Positions 52,541-61,608 of a stretch of DNA of 64,000 nucleotides are shown one piece after another; position 1 is the stretch's first letter; the number at the start of each line of letters is the position of its first letter. The stretch is from Zhengella mangrovi (GTDB lineage: Bacteria; Pseudomonadota; Alphaproteobacteria; Rhizobiales; Rhizobiaceae), in contig NZ_PDVP01000001.1 in assembly GCF_002727065.1 (NCBI RefSeq), positions 124,001 to 188,000 on the forward strand. Reading direction: 5' to 3'. The position numbers and the translations under genes are program-made. A model generated the notes under the pieces. The model did not search any database, was not told the DNA's origin, and saw nothing but the letters and a program-made list of their open reading frames with translations.

Positions 52541-52921
52541 CTATCGGCGCTTCCTGGCGGTCACCTCGATTTCAACCTTCATTTCCGGCTTGATCAAGCC
52601 CGCGATGACCATGGTGGCAGCGGGCCGGATGTCACCGAAATGCTCGCCTGTCACCTTGAACACCGCTTCCGCATGGGCCGCGTCCGTCACGTAATAGACA
52701 GCCCGCACCACGTCCTCCAGCGAGAAACCGGCTTCGCCCAGTGCCGCGCCGATCGTCGCGAAGGCATTGCGGGCCTGCTCGTCCACGCTCTCCGGCATGG
52801 TCATCGTGGAATAGTCGTACCCTGTCGTTCCGGACACGAAACAGAAATCGTCATCGACGACGGCCCGCGAATAGCCGGCCTGTTTCTCGAATGGTGACCC
52901 GGTGGAGATGCGTGTGCGCAT
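52541..52921 (-). CDS. RidA/YjgF-family protein lacking the usual arginine
   Basis: 126 residues with the RidA fold (VVDDDFCFVSGTTGYDYSTM, ATIGAALGEAGFSLEDVVRA, IAGLIKPEMKVEIEVTA). In canonical RidA the imine-deaminase arginine sits in a PARS-like motif before the VExAxLP strand. Here the matching stretch is RPAATMVIAGL, so that arginine is replaced. It may belong to a non-deaminase Rid subgroup. It is first of the three-gene run between leuD and leuB. Confidence 0.88.
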   Translation of the reverse strand: MRTRISTGSPFEKQAGYSRAVVDDDFCFVSGTTGYDYSTMTMPESVDEQARNAFATIGAALGEAGFSLEDVVRAVYYVTDAAHAEAVFKVTGEHFGDIRPAATMVIAGLIKPEMKVEIEVTARKRR

Positions 52922-53076
52922 GGCGTGGTTCCCTTGACTCTCTCGGCAAAGCTGGGGTCCTGTTGCTTGCGTCATTGCGCCGTGACGATGGCAGCCACGA
53001 CGCGCCGGACCAGCGGATTGATCACCAGAAACTTGGGAAAGGCAATCGGCGGGGAGGGCGGGCAAGCCCCGGTCCA

Positions 53077-53099
53077 CAGCCCGGGCAGACCCCGGGCTG
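53077..53099. other. Perfect GC hairpin downstream of leuD
   Basis: CAGCCCGGG and CCCGGGCTG pair perfectly around CAGAC, 58 bases after the leuD stop, with no U-run. It may mark or protect a transcript 3' end. The rest of 52922-53157 holds nothing else I can support. Confidence 0.5.
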
Positions 53100-53157
53100 G
53101 CAGGATAGGCGGTTGGAGACGGGGCAGGGCGTCCCCGGGCAGGAACCGGCGCCAGGC

Positions 53158-53763
53158 TCAGGCCCAGGGGCGGGTCTCGGCCGTCTTCTTCTCGAAATTG
53201 TCGATCGCGGACGACTTTTCCAGCGTCAGGCCGATGTCGTCGAGGCCGTTGAGCAGGCAGTGCCGCTTGAACTCGTCAAGGTCGAAGGTGATCACGCCGC
53301 CGTCCGGGCCGCGGATCTCCATCGCTTCGAGATCGACGGTCAGCGTGGCATTGGCGCCGCGCTCGGCATCGTCCATCAGCTTGTCCAGCTCGTCCTGGCT
53401 CACCTTGATCGGCAGGATGCCGTTCTTGAAGCAGTTGTTGTAGAAGATGTCGGCGAACGACGTCGAAATCACGCAACGGATGCCGAAATCGAGCAGCGCC
53501 CAGGGTGCATGTTCGCGCGACGAGCCGCAGCCGAAGTTGTCGCCCGCCACCAGGATCTGCGCCTTGCGATAGGCCGGCTTGTTGAGCACGAAATCCGGGT
53601 TTTCCGTCCCGTCCTCGTTGTAGCGCATCTCCGAGAACAGGCCCTTGCCAAGCCCGGTGCGCTTGATCGTCTTCAGGTAGTCCTTCGGAATGATCATGTC
53701 CGTGTCGATGTTGACGATCGGCATCGGTGCGGCAACGCCGGTGAGCTTGGTGAACTTGTCCAT
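53158..53763 (-). CDS. leuD: 3-isopropylmalate dehydratase small subunit
   Basis: 201 residues; swivel subunit of isopropylmalate isomerase, partner of LeuC (not in the window). It starts [20 protein letters not shown] and has the conserved [16 protein letters not shown] motif. It lies downstream of the FAD oxidoreductase by 110 bases and upstream of the RidA cassette. Confidence 0.95.
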   Translation of the reverse strand: MDKFTKLTGVAAPMPIVNIDTDMIIPKDYLKTIKRTGLGKGLFSEMRYNEDGTENPDFVLNKPAYRKAQILVAGDNFGCGSSREHAPWALLDFGIRCVISTSFADIFYNNCFKNGILPIKVSQDELDKLMDDAERGANATLTVDLEAMEIRGPDGGVITFDLDEFKRHCLLNGLDDIGLTLEKSSAIDNFEKKTAETRPWA

Positions 53764-53873
53764 GTCGGGTTCCCTGAAAACTGAATGCAGTGCCTTTAGC
53801 AAAGGCCGGGCAAATTTCAAAGGGGCTCGGCACACCGCCCCGCGTTTCACGTGAATCGCAAGCGGGCAGGAGC

Positions 53874-55043
53874 TCAGATGACGTTGAGTTCGCGCAACGG
53901 CCGCTTCGCGCCGACCCTGTCGTGCGAAAAGCGGGACAGGTCGATGCTGCGATAGGCCCCGTGCATGAGCAGTTCGGCGATGGCATTGCCCGCTGCCGGC
54001 GCCTGCTGCAGCCCGTGCCCGGAGAACCCGTTGCAGAACCAGAAGTTCGAAATCTCCGCATGAGGCCCGATCACCGCGTTCTGGTCCAGACGGTTGAAGT
54101 CGTAATGGCCCGCCCAGGCGCGACCCGGCTTGATCGCCTCGAAGGCGGGAACGCGATGCGCCAGTGTCGGCCAGATCACGCTGTCGAACAGCTCCCAGTC
54201 CGGATCGAAATCGTCCGCGGCGGGCCGCGGGTCGTCTGTTGTGTCTTCCGCCCCGCCGGCGATGTAGACCGCGCCCTCCGGCCGGACATAGACACCGGAA
54301 GGGTCGACCATCAGCGGCATGTCATCGAACCGCTCGCGGCATTCGAAGACGAAGACAGAACGCTTGCGTGGCTCCACAGGCAGGTCGATGCCCGCCATGG
54401 CGGCAAGATCGCCGGCCTGCGGCCCCGCCGCGTTGATGAACAGGCCGCAGTCGTAGCGGTTGCCGTCGTCAAGCGTGACCGAAGCGACCTTTCCGCCGGT
54501 TATCTCCAGGCCGGTGACGGTCGCGGTGATGAGGTCCACGGTGCGGTCGCGCAGCGAGCGGCGGAACAGCGACAGCAGGTTGTGCGCATCGAACCATCCC
54601 TCCCCGCTGACCCCGTAGGCACCGGCCGCGAGGCCGTCCGGATTGAGCCAGGAAAAGCGGCGAGAAAGCGCCGGACCGTCTTCGAGCAGGATCGGCGCGC
54701 CGGCCGCTACCTGCGTCGCGTGGTTGGCCTGCAGGATCGGCAGCCCGTCGTCGCTGGCCAGGATGAGATAGCCTTTTTCCCGGAACGCGATGTCGGCATC
54801 GGCGCCGAAATGCCGGGTCAGGTCACGGAAGAAATCGAGCGTGAAGCGCGACAGCGCGATGTTCTCGGCAATCGAGAACTGCTGCCGGATCGAGGCGCAG
54901 GACAGCGTCGTCGCCGCACGGGAAAATCCCGGATCGCGCTCCACCAGCGCGATGGACCCGCCAAAGCCGTGTTCGCGCAGGAACCAGGCGATCGAGGATC
55001 CCACGATCGCGCCTCCGGCGATGACGACGTCATATGATGGCAT
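53874..55043 (-). CDS. FAD-dependent oxidoreductase, DadA/sarcosine-oxidase-like
   Basis: 389 residues. The N-terminal FAD motif is [20 protein letters not shown] and the C-terminal region has [20 protein letters not shown], typical of the DAO family that oxidises amino or N-methyl groups of small molecules. The product of such reactions is an imine, which gives a possible link to the RidA-like protein downstream. The substrate is unknown. It begins 30 bases after the kinase stop. Confidence 0.85.
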   Translation of the reverse strand: MPSYDVVIAGGAIVGSSIAWFLREHGFGGSIALVERDPGFSRAATTLSCASIRQQFSIAENIALSRFTLDFFRDLTRHFGADADIAFREKGYLILASDDGLPILQANHATQVAAGAPILLEDGPALSRRFSWLNPDGLAAGAYGVSGEGWFDAHNLLSLFRRSLRDRTVDLITATVTGLEITGGKVASVTLDDGNRYDCGLFINAAGPQAGDLAAMAGIDLPVEPRKRSVFVFECRERFDDMPLMVDPSGVYVRPEGAVYIAGGAEDTTDDPRPAADDFDPDWELFDSVIWPTLAHRVPAFEAIKPGRAWAGHYDFNRLDQNAVIGPHAEISNFWFCNGFSGHGLQQAPAAGNAIAELLMHGAYRSIDLSRFSHDRVGAKRPLRELNVI

Positions 55044-55073
55044 TCCGCAGTCTCCACGTGAGGCCGGCCCAAA

Positions 55074-56651
55074 TCAGGCGCTTCGGCCGAGCGGTAGTGT
55101 CAGCAGAAAGCAGGCGCCTTTGGAAGAGGGGGCAAGCGAAATCGATCCACCGTGCGCCTCCGCCATCGCGCGCACGATGCCGAGCCCCATTCCGGTCCCG
55201 CCTTCCGCCCGGCGGGTGGTAAAGAACGGATCGAAGACGCGTTCGCGGTTCTTCTCCGAGATCCCCGTCCCGTCATCGGCGATGGTCATCTCGGCCATCG
55301 CGCCGGCACGCTTCACGGCGATCGAAAGCCTGGCTGCGCCATGCCGCGCCGCGTTGTCAGCCAGGTTGCCCAGCATTGCCGCCAGGTTGTCGGCGGAAAT
55401 CCGCAGGCCGAGGCGCTCCGGATCGTCGATGTGCAGAACGAGACCATGACCATCGAGCGCCCGCACGATCCGCTTGTCCAGCCGCGTGCTCTCGTCGCCG
55501 GTGATCGCCGTTTCAGCCCGCGCCAGGTCGCGCAGCTTGCCGGTCAGCAGGGCCAGGCGTTCGGTTCCGCTGACGATCGTATCGAGGAACCGGCGCCGCT
55601 CCTCGCCGGTCATGTCATCCCCGCCATCGCGCAGCAGTTCCGCGGCCCCCTGGATCGAGGTCAGCGGCGACTTGAGTTCATGCGTCACATGGCTGGCAAA
55701 ATTGGCGACGTGATCGGAACGCGCCTGCAACTGCCGCGCCATCGCCAGGAAGCTGTCCGACAGCTCGGCCATTTCCGCCGTGCCGTGGTGGGCCAGCGGC
55801 TGCATTGCCGTGCGGTCGCCCGCGGCAATCGCGCGGGTCCGTCCGGTCAGCTCGATCAGCGGCCGCGTCAGCGTGCGCGCAGCCACGAAACCCAGTCCCG
55901 TCACGGCCAGCACCACGACGACCCCCGCGAGCAACAGCTTGCCGCGCTCCTGGTAGAAATGCTTGACGATGTTGCTGGGCGTTCGCGAGGCATAGACGAC
56001 CCCGGCGACATGATCGCCGAAGACGACCGGCATGGCCACGAAGACGCGGACCTTCGTTCCCCGCGAAACCGAGTAGAGCGGCGGGTCTGGACTGTCGGAC
56101 ACCCGCATCCGCATCGCGCTGGCCGGCACGCCCGCCAGCGCCCGCTTCACTTCCGCCACGTGGGCAAGGGAAAGGCCCTTTTCATCGCGCCCGGCAATGA
56201 CAACCCCGCGCGGATCGAGAATCCGGAACCCGGCGAGCGTCTTGTCCTGGGTCCACCCGAGAACGGCATCCAGGCGCGTGCCGATACGCTGGTAGGCAGG
56301 CGATGGGGGACTGTCGGCCGGTCGTCCATCCTCGCGCCGGCCCAGGATGTGGTCGGTGGCCAGATCAAGAACGGGCGAAACCGGATGATAGGGAAAATCG
56401 TCGCCGCCACCGGCCGGCGCCGGTTTACCCGGCGTATCGGCCGGGATGTCCGCCTCTTCCAGCATCAGCCGGTAGATCGCGGCAATCGCCGCCGACTGGC
56501 CGATGAGTTCGCCCTCGGTCTGGTGAATCAGCTGGTTCTCGTAGACGCGGAAAAAGAACAGGCCGGTCAGCGGAAGCGCCGTCGCGGCAATCAGGATCGC
56601 GGCGATGACCAGGCGGACCGGCGGCCGCCATTTGCGCGGCACGTCGCTCAT
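55074..56651 (-). CDS. Membrane sensor histidine kinase, CreC-like
   Basis: 525 residues. Helix 1 (VIAAILIAATALPLTGLFFF) and helix 2 (LAGVVVVLAVTGLGFVAART) enclose a sensor domain of about 200 residues. A HAMP region (LIELTGRTRAIAAGDR) precedes the H-box HVTHELKSPL (His324) and the ATPase boxes MLGNLADNAARHG (N), IADDGTGIS (G1) and GTGMGLGIV (G2). The start at 56651 overlaps the regulator's stop by four bases. The layout resembles CreBC. The signal is unknown. Confidence 0.9.
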   Translation of the reverse strand: MSDVPRKWRPPVRLVIAAILIAATALPLTGLFFFRVYENQLIHQTEGELIGQSAAIAAIYRLMLEEADIPADTPGKPAPAGGGDDFPYHPVSPVLDLATDHILGRREDGRPADSPPSPAYQRIGTRLDAVLGWTQDKTLAGFRILDPRGVVIAGRDEKGLSLAHVAEVKRALAGVPASAMRMRVSDSPDPPLYSVSRGTKVRVFVAMPVVFGDHVAGVVYASRTPSNIVKHFYQERGKLLLAGVVVVLAVTGLGFVAARTLTRPLIELTGRTRAIAAGDRTAMQPLAHHGTAEMAELSDSFLAMARQLQARSDHVANFASHVTHELKSPLTSIQGAAELLRDGGDDMTGEERRRFLDTIVSGTERLALLTGKLRDLARAETAITGDESTRLDKRIVRALDGHGLVLHIDDPERLGLRISADNLAAMLGNLADNAARHGAARLSIAVKRAGAMAEMTIADDGTGISEKNRERVFDPFFTTRRAEGGTGMGLGIVRAMAEAHGGSISLAPSSKGACFLLTLPLGRSA

Positions 56652-57343
56652 GCCGGAACGCAGGCGCCCAGGCGAAAGCCGACGCCGTGAACGGTCTCGA
56701 TCACGCCGGGGCAACCCGCGGACGCCAGCTTTGCCCGGATGTTGCGGATGTGGCTGTCGATGGTTCGGTCCGACACATGGATGTTCCCGTCGTAGGCCGC
56801 CTGCATGATCTGCTCGCGGGTGAAGACGCGCCGCGACCGTTTCAGGAACAGCAGGAGCATGTTGAACTCCAGCGCTGTCAGGTCCAGCACCCGCCCGTCG
56901 AAGAGCGCTTCGCGCGATTCAGGATCGAGCGCCAGCCGGCCATGGGCCAGAACGGTGTCGGCAGGGACGGGCGACACGCCCCGGGCGCGCTTGAGGATCG
57001 CCTTGACCCGCGCCACCAGCTCGCGCGGCGAAAACGGCTTGGTGACGTAATCGTCACCGCCCATTTCCAGCCCGAGAATGCGGTCGACCTCTTCATCGCG
57101 GGCCGAAAGGAACAGGACGGGCGTTTCCGAATGCCGGCGGATTTCGCGGCAGACGTCGAGACCGTCCAGTTCCGGCATGCCGACATCCAGCACCACCAGG
57201 TCGGGGGTGGTTTCGGCGAAACGGACCAGTGCCTGCGCCCCGTCCCCGGCTTCCGCCACGGTCATGCCGGCCTTTTCAAGCGTGAACCGGATGACATCGC
57301 GGATTTGCGGGTCGTCATCAGCGACGAGAATCATTGCGCTCAC
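56648..57343 (-). CDS. OmpR-family response regulator, CreB-like
   Basis: 231 residues. Receiver domain with DDD acidic triad, phospho-acceptor in LVVLDVGMPELDG (Asp53) and lysine in YVTKPF (Lys102); winged-helix output domain with RTIDSHIRNIRAKL and VHGVGFRLG. The start is GTG 57343 with AAGGA about 10 bases ahead; an in-frame ATG three codons later is possible. It is the cognate regulator of the overlapping kinase gene. Confidence 0.92.
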   Translation of the reverse strand: MSAMILVADDDPQIRDVIRFTLEKAGMTVAEAGDGAQALVRFAETTPDLVVLDVGMPELDGLDVCREIRRHSETPVLFLSARDEEVDRILGLEMGGDDYVTKPFSPRELVARVKAILKRARGVSPVPADTVLAHGRLALDPESREALFDGRVLDLTALEFNMLLLFLKRSRRVFTREQIMQAAYDGNIHVSDRTIDSHIRNIRAKLASAGCPGVIETVHGVGFRLGACVPA

Positions 57344-57454
57344 CGGTCTGTTGTCCTTCTTCGGATTGCGGTGCTGGCAGCGAGGAGGCTGAAACCAGGC
57401 TTATCGCGCAATTGGGGTGAAAGCGAGCGCAAGCGCAAGATCCGGGAGTGCCGG

Positions 57455-57628
57455 TCATGCGGAACGCTTCGATGGACGCGGATCTGCCGGGCGCGGGACG
57501 CGCAGACGCGCGGGCCGGACCGCATCGCACGGGTCAGCGGCGGGGAAAGCGGAAAGCCACCAGCCGTCAGCGAGAAGACGGTCGGGCAGGTGGCGGCGGA
57601 GGATCGAGAGGTCGGGTGTCGTTTTCAT
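57455..57628 (-). CDS. Possible small protein upstream of the response regulator
   Basis: 57 codons starting MKTTPDLSILRRHLPDRLLA, with AGGA seven bases ahead and about 70% G or C at third positions, similar to real genes here. It has no recognisable motif. The surrounding gap (57344-57752) holds nothing else I can support, and the plus-strand frames there look non-coding. Confidence 0.35.
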   Translation of the reverse strand: MKTTPDLSILRRHLPDRLLADGWWLSAFPAADPCDAVRPARLRVPRPADPRPSKRSA

Positions 57629-57752
57629 GCCGCCATCCTGACCGGCAGGCTTGCAGATGCCGGGGCACGAAGGCGGACTTGTTCCGCAGGCCATGTGCAG
57701 ATTTTCTGCAGCCGGGCTTGCCGTGGATCGGAAGGCACGGCTAGATCAGGCC

Positions 57753-58646
57753 ATGACGACAAGCATCCATCGACCCCGCCGCACCGTGCTCTACGTCCCG
57801 GCCTCCAATGCCAAGGCCCTGGCCAAGGCGCCGGCGCTTGCCGCCGATGCTGTGATCTTCGACCTGGAAGATGCCGTTGCCCCCGGCGAAAAGGAAGCGG
57901 CCCGGGAAGCCTTGCGCCAGCATTTCCGCGAACACCGCCAGGCGGCGCAGGAGCGGATCATCCGCATCAACGCGCTGTCCGGCGAATGGGGTGCGGAGGA
58001 TCTGCTGGCGGCGCGTGCCTGCCGTCCGGACGCCATCCTCCTGCCCAAGATCGATGGCCCGGAAGGCGTTCTCGACGCCGCCGACGCCCTGACCGAAACC
58101 GACGCCCCCGATGCGATCCGCCTGTGGATCATGATCGAGACGCCGAGGAGCCTGTTGAACCTGCCCGCGCTGGCAGACCTCGCCCGCCAGCCCACCGCGC
58201 GGCTCGACTGTTTCGTTGCCGGCACCAACGACCTCGTCAAGGACACCGGCATCGCCATGTCGCCGGACCGCGAATTCCTGCGCCCGCTCCTGCTGCAGAT
58301 GGTCCTGGCCGCCCGCGCTGGCGGCGTCACCGTGCTGGATGGCGTGTCCAACCAGTTCCGCGATCTCGACGCCTTCGCCGCCGAATGTGCGCAGGGTGCC
58401 CGCCTCGGCTTTGACGGCAAGACGCTGATCCACCCGGCCCAGATAGACCCCGCCCGCTCCGCCTTTTCACCCTCGATCGAGGCCGTCGAGGAGGCGCTCG
58501 CCATCCGCGCCGCCTTCGCCGAACCGGCCAACGCTGGCAAGGGCGTGATCTCGATGGACGGGCGCATGGTGGAACGGCTTCATCTCGACCAGGCAGAACG
58601 CCTCCTGGCGCGCGCCGGTCATGCAACGGAGACCCCGCAGGAATGA
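57753..58646 (+). CDS. CitE/HpcH-type CoA-ester lyase or aldolase
   Basis: 297 residues with the HpcH/HpaI-CitE TIM-barrel pattern: RRTVLYVPASNAKALAKA, the magnesium glutamate/aspartate segment VIFDLEDAVAPGEKEAAR, IWIMIETPRSLLN-like core LWIMIETPRSLLNLP, and GFDGKTLIHPAQ. Relatives cleave malyl-CoA, citryl-CoA or beta-methylmalyl-CoA. It begins a three-gene overlapping operon and ends inside the DUF1737 start. Confidence 0.88.
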   Translation: MTTSIHRPRRTVLYVPASNAKALAKAPALAADAVIFDLEDAVAPGEKEAAREALRQHFREHRQAAQERIIRINALSGEWGAEDLLAARACRPDAILLPKIDGPEGVLDAADALTETDAPDAIRLWIMIETPRSLLNLPALADLARQPTARLDCFVAGTNDLVKDTGIAMSPDREFLRPLLLQMVLAARAGGVTVLDGVSNQFRDLDAFAAECAQGARLGFDGKTLIHPAQIDPARSAFSPSIEAVEEALAIRAAFAEPANAGKGVISMDGRMVERLHLDQAERLLARAGHATETPQE

Positions 58647-58849
58647 AACTCTATCGCTTCCTCACCGGACCCGATGATTCCAGCTTCTGTCACAAGGTGA
58701 CGCTGGCGCTCAACAAGGGCTGGATGCTGCACGGCTCGCCGTCCTACGCCTTCAACGCGGAAACAGGCGCCATGCAATGCGGGCAGGCCGTGGTGAAGGA
58801 GGTCGACGGCATCGACTACGACCCCGGCATGAAGCTCGGCGAATGGTAA
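58643..58849 (+). CDS. DUF1737 small protein
   Basis: 68 residues starting MKLYRFLTGPDDSSFCHKVT, with the family landmarks LNKGWMLHGSPSYAF and AMQCGQAVVKEV. DUF1737 is a short domain of unknown function, often beside aldehyde or amide metabolism genes. It overlaps the lyase gene by four bases and the amidohydrolase gene by seven, so its product is made in step with theirs. Confidence 0.85.
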   Translation: MKLYRFLTGPDDSSFCHKVTLALNKGWMLHGSPSYAFNAETGAMQCGQAVVKEVDGIDYDPGMKLGEW

Positions 58850-59994
58850 ATCCCGCGCTCATCGACGCCCTGACGGATCTGCGCCGGCAATTGCACCGTC
58901 ATCCGGAAGTGTCCGGCGACGAGAGCTGGACAGCGGCCCGCGTCGAGGCCGAACTGGCGCAATGCGCGCCCGGCACGATGATCACCGGCCTTGGCGGTCA
59001 CGGCGTCGTCGCCGTCTGGGATTCCGGCCGGCCCGGCCCCTCGGTCATGATCCGCAGCGAACTCGACGGCCTGCCGATCCTCGACAAGGCCGACGTCGCC
59101 TGGCGCTCGGCAATCGAGGGGCGCGGCCACCTGTGCGGCCACGACGGCCACATGGTCATCCTGCTCGGTCTCGCGCGTCGCCTGCATGAGCACCCGATCA
59201 CCCGCGGACGCGCCATCCTGCTGTTCCAGCCCGCCGAGGAAAACGGCGCCGGGGCTGCGGCCATGCTCGCCGACCCGCGGTTTTCCGTCGTGAAACCGGA
59301 CATGGCCTTCGCGCTTCACAACCTCCCCGGCATGGCCACGGGCGCGGTTGCCGTGCGCACCGGGCCGATGTGCTACGCGTCCGAAGGCCTGTCGATCCGC
59401 CTCACCGGCCGCACGGCCCATGCCAGCCAGCCGGAGACGGGCCTCAGTCCGGCGGCAGCCATGTGCGAACTGGTATCCGCCCTGCCGTGCCTGCCCGAAA
59501 GGCTCGGCCATCCGGCGAGCGAATCGCTCGTCACCCTGGTGCATGCCCGTCTCGGCAAGGAGGCCTTCGGCATCGCGCCTGGCGAGGCCCATGTCATGGC
59601 CACCCTGCGCGCCATCGACAACGGCAAGCAGAATGCGCTGATGCGAACGGCCCGCGACCTGGCCGCCGAAATCGCGTCCCGTCACTGGCTGGAACTGGCG
59701 CTGGAAACCGCCGACGGCTTTGCCGCCAACGTCAACGACGCGGAAGCCGTGGCCTGCCTGGAAAGGGCCTTCACGGAGCTGGCGCTGGAAACCGTTGCCC
59801 TGGACCGGCCCTTCCGCTGGTCGGAGGATTTCGGCCGCTTCGGCCTGGCCTGCCCGACGGCCATGTTCGTCCTGGGGGCCGGCGAGGACCAGCCGCCGCT
59901 GCACGCGCCCGATTACGATTTCCCCGACGGCATCATCGCGCCCGGGATGGCTGTCTTCGAACGCGTTCTGCGCGACCTTTGCGGCGGCGATTGA
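58843..59994 (+). CDS. M20-family amidohydrolase (hippurate-hydrolase type)
   Basis: 383 residues. It starts MVNPALIDALTDLRRQLHRH and has RSELDGLPILDK, metal ligands in LCGHDGHMVILLGL, and QPAEENGAGAAAML, which match M20D peptidases. These cleave N-acyl amino acids such as N-acetyl or indole conjugates. It is the last gene of the overlapping lyase-DUF1737-amidohydrolase operon. Confidence 0.9.
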   Translation: MVNPALIDALTDLRRQLHRHPEVSGDESWTAARVEAELAQCAPGTMITGLGGHGVVAVWDSGRPGPSVMIRSELDGLPILDKADVAWRSAIEGRGHLCGHDGHMVILLGLARRLHEHPITRGRAILLFQPAEENGAGAAAMLADPRFSVVKPDMAFALHNLPGMATGAVAVRTGPMCYASEGLSIRLTGRTAHASQPETGLSPAAAMCELVSALPCLPERLGHPASESLVTLVHARLGKEAFGIAPGEAHVMATLRAIDNGKQNALMRTARDLAAEIASRHWLELALETADGFAANVNDAEAVACLERAFTELALETVALDRPFRWSEDFGRFGLACPTAMFVLGAGEDQPPLHAPDYDFPDGIIAPGMAVFERVLRDLCGGD

Positions 59995-60071
59995 CTCCTG
60001 TCAACGCGCGGACGGCCCGGGAAGATGATCCTCGGGATTGAGCCGATAGGCTGAAGGCAAAGGAGATGAGC

Positions 60072-60422
60072 ATGATACGCAGGATGGTGATGACAGTGGC
60101 CGTGGCGGCGTTTGCCGGTCTGGCGGCTGCGCCGGCATCGGCGGGGGATTGCACCGGCTATGTCGTCGGCGTACGCCCGATTTCCCAGTACGACCACGAT
60201 CGCGGCAACGGCTTTCTGGCCGTGCGGACGGGGCCGGGAACGCGCTACCGCCAGATCGGCGAGCTTTATGCCGGTGACGAGGTGTCCGTCTGGAACTTCG
60301 AGAACGGCTGGTACGAGGTGGCCTGCATGGCGGGCGACTGCACCGAGCCCTATTGGGGAAGGCCGAGCCCGCGCGGCTGGGTTTCGGCCCGATACATCGA
60401 CGCTCAGGGCGTCTGCCCGTAA
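60072..60422 (+). CDS. Secreted SH3-domain protein
   Basis: 116 residues. The ATG at 60072 is preferred because AAGGAG lies seven bases ahead of it and one overlaps the other candidate at 60066. A signal peptide (MVMTVAVAAFAGLAAAPASA) precedes a bacterial SH3 domain: FLAVRTGPGTRYRQIGEL, GDEVSVWNFENGWYEVACM, and RGWVSARYID. Cysteines GDCT and GVCP could form disulfides. A cell-wall-binding role is inferred only from the domain. Confidence 0.85.
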   Translation: MIRRMVMTVAVAAFAGLAAAPASAGDCTGYVVGVRPISQYDHDRGNGFLAVRTGPGTRYRQIGELYAGDEVSVWNFENGWYEVACMAGDCTEPYWGRPSPRGWVSARYIDAQGVCP

Positions 60423-60441
60423 CAGGCAGACGCGGAGGATG

Positions 60442-60822
60442 TCATCCGGCCATCCGGCTTTGGCGGGCGGGCGCTTCCGAGTCGCGCATCAGCAGGGCCA
60501 TGGCCTTGAGATAGTCCACCGGCTTGTTCAGCAGCGGCGGATTGTCGAGGCCGGTCTGCTCGATGGCTTCGAGGCTCGCCCCTGACACCAGAAAGAAGGG
60601 CAGGCCGGCCGCGCGCAGGGCATGGGCAACGGGTGTGACCACCCCGTCCGGCAGGTTGAAGTCGAGAATGGCACCATCGACATCCTCCAGCAGGAGGATG
60701 CGTTGTGCCTCGGCAACGCTCTGTGCCAGGATCACCGCGTAGCCGGCCGTTTCGGCCTGTGTGGCGGCATCCATGGCAAGCCAGGCATCGTCTTCCACGA
60801 TAAGCAGGGTCGGCTTGTGCAT
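60442..60822 (-). CDS. Single-domain response regulator
   Basis: 126 residues that are almost only a receiver domain: acidic pair in LLIVEDDAWLA, phospho-acceptor in AILDFNLPDG (Asp54), Thr/Ser-type switch residue in FFLVSGAS, and lysine in LLNKPVDYLK (Lys100). No output domain follows, so it probably acts as a diffusible phosphate acceptor or shuttle. The kinase is not in the immediate neighbourhood. Confidence 0.88.
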   Translation of the reverse strand: MHKPTLLIVEDDAWLAMDAATQAETAGYAVILAQSVAEAQRILLLEDVDGAILDFNLPDGVVTPVAHALRAAGLPFFLVSGASLEAIEQTGLDNPPLLNKPVDYLKAMALLMRDSEAPARQSRMAG

Positions 60823-60949
60823 GGCAGTCCCTTTCGTCCCGTATTCCTTGTCTCCCGGAGCTTCAACGCGAAAGCGGACAAGGAGTTTCCCTGCCCTGAG
60901 ATGCTCCGGCAACATGGTTAACGAAGGGTTCATGACAGGCCGGAAAGGC

Positions 60950-61372
60950 TCAGCCGGCTTCTTCCTCGATCCGCGTCATGTCATCGTCCGACAGGCCGAA
61001 ATGGTGGCCGATCTCGTGGATCAGCACATGCACGACGATATCGCCCAGCGTCTCGTCGCTTTCCGCCCAGTAGTCGAGGATGGCCCGGCGGTAGAGCGTG
61101 ATCCGGTTGGGCCCTTCGCCGGTTTGCGGGTTCCAGCGGTCCGCGATGCCGCGTCCCTCGAACAGGCCGAGCAGGTCGAACGGGGTTTCCAGCGCCAGGC
61201 CGTCGAGAATTTCCTCTTCCGGAAAATCGGAGACCTGGATGACGATGTCGCCGGTCAGCGCGCGAAACTGCCCGGGCAGATGGGCATAGGCCTCCCGCGC
61301 CATCAGCTCGAGCTCGTCGAGCGTGGGGGCGAAAGCGGTCTGCCAGTTTCGGGTCGAATAGATGCGGGCCAT
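60950..61372 (-). CDS. Metallopeptidase-family zincin (DUF1025-like)
   Basis: 140 residues with zinc-binding HEIGHHFGLSD (HExxHxxG-like) near the C-terminus and the N-terminal landmark LPGQFRALTGDIVIQVSDF, matching the minimal gluzincin-like family annotated as metallopeptidase/DUF1025. There is no signal peptide. Substrate unknown. It diverges from imuA. Confidence 0.85.
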   Translation of the reverse strand: MARIYSTRNWQTAFAPTLDELELMAREAYAHLPGQFRALTGDIVIQVSDFPEEEILDGLALETPFDLLGLFEGRGIADRWNPQTGEGPNRITLYRRAILDYWAESDETLGDIVVHVLIHEIGHHFGLSDDDMTRIEEEAG

Positions 61373-61515
61373 GGTGTTTTCCTGTCGCGCCCATATAGGG
61401 CCTTTTGCCGCGCGTTTGAAGAACGGGGAATCGATTCGCCCTGAAACCCGAAGGCAGGGAACAAGAATCTTTTCCTCTCCCGCTTGACTCCCCACGCGGG
61501 CTCTGGAATCCATAA

Positions 61516-61530
61516 GAACATAACAGGAAC
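61516..61530 (+). promoter_or_regulatory. LexA operator (SOS box) of imuA-imuB
   Basis: GAAC-ATAACAG-GAAC is an exact match to the alphaproteobacterial SOS box GAAC-N7-GAAC (the reverse of GTTC-N7-GTTC), a direct repeat that differs from the enterobacterial CTGT palindrome. It lies about 80 bases ahead of imuA, in the divergent region between imuA and the zincin gene. Confidence 0.88.
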
Positions 61531-61608
61531 ATAAACGCGGCGAACCATCCTCGGCAGCACGCTGCCCGGAGGAGGGGTCGTCATTGCCTGATGAGAAGGA
61601 CGAGCGCC

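Noticed and set aside
57448-57744. 98-codon plus-strand ORF before the CitE-like gene
   Set aside because: Arg/Gly-rich translation without motifs and with poor codon bias; probably a shadow in a non-coding gap.
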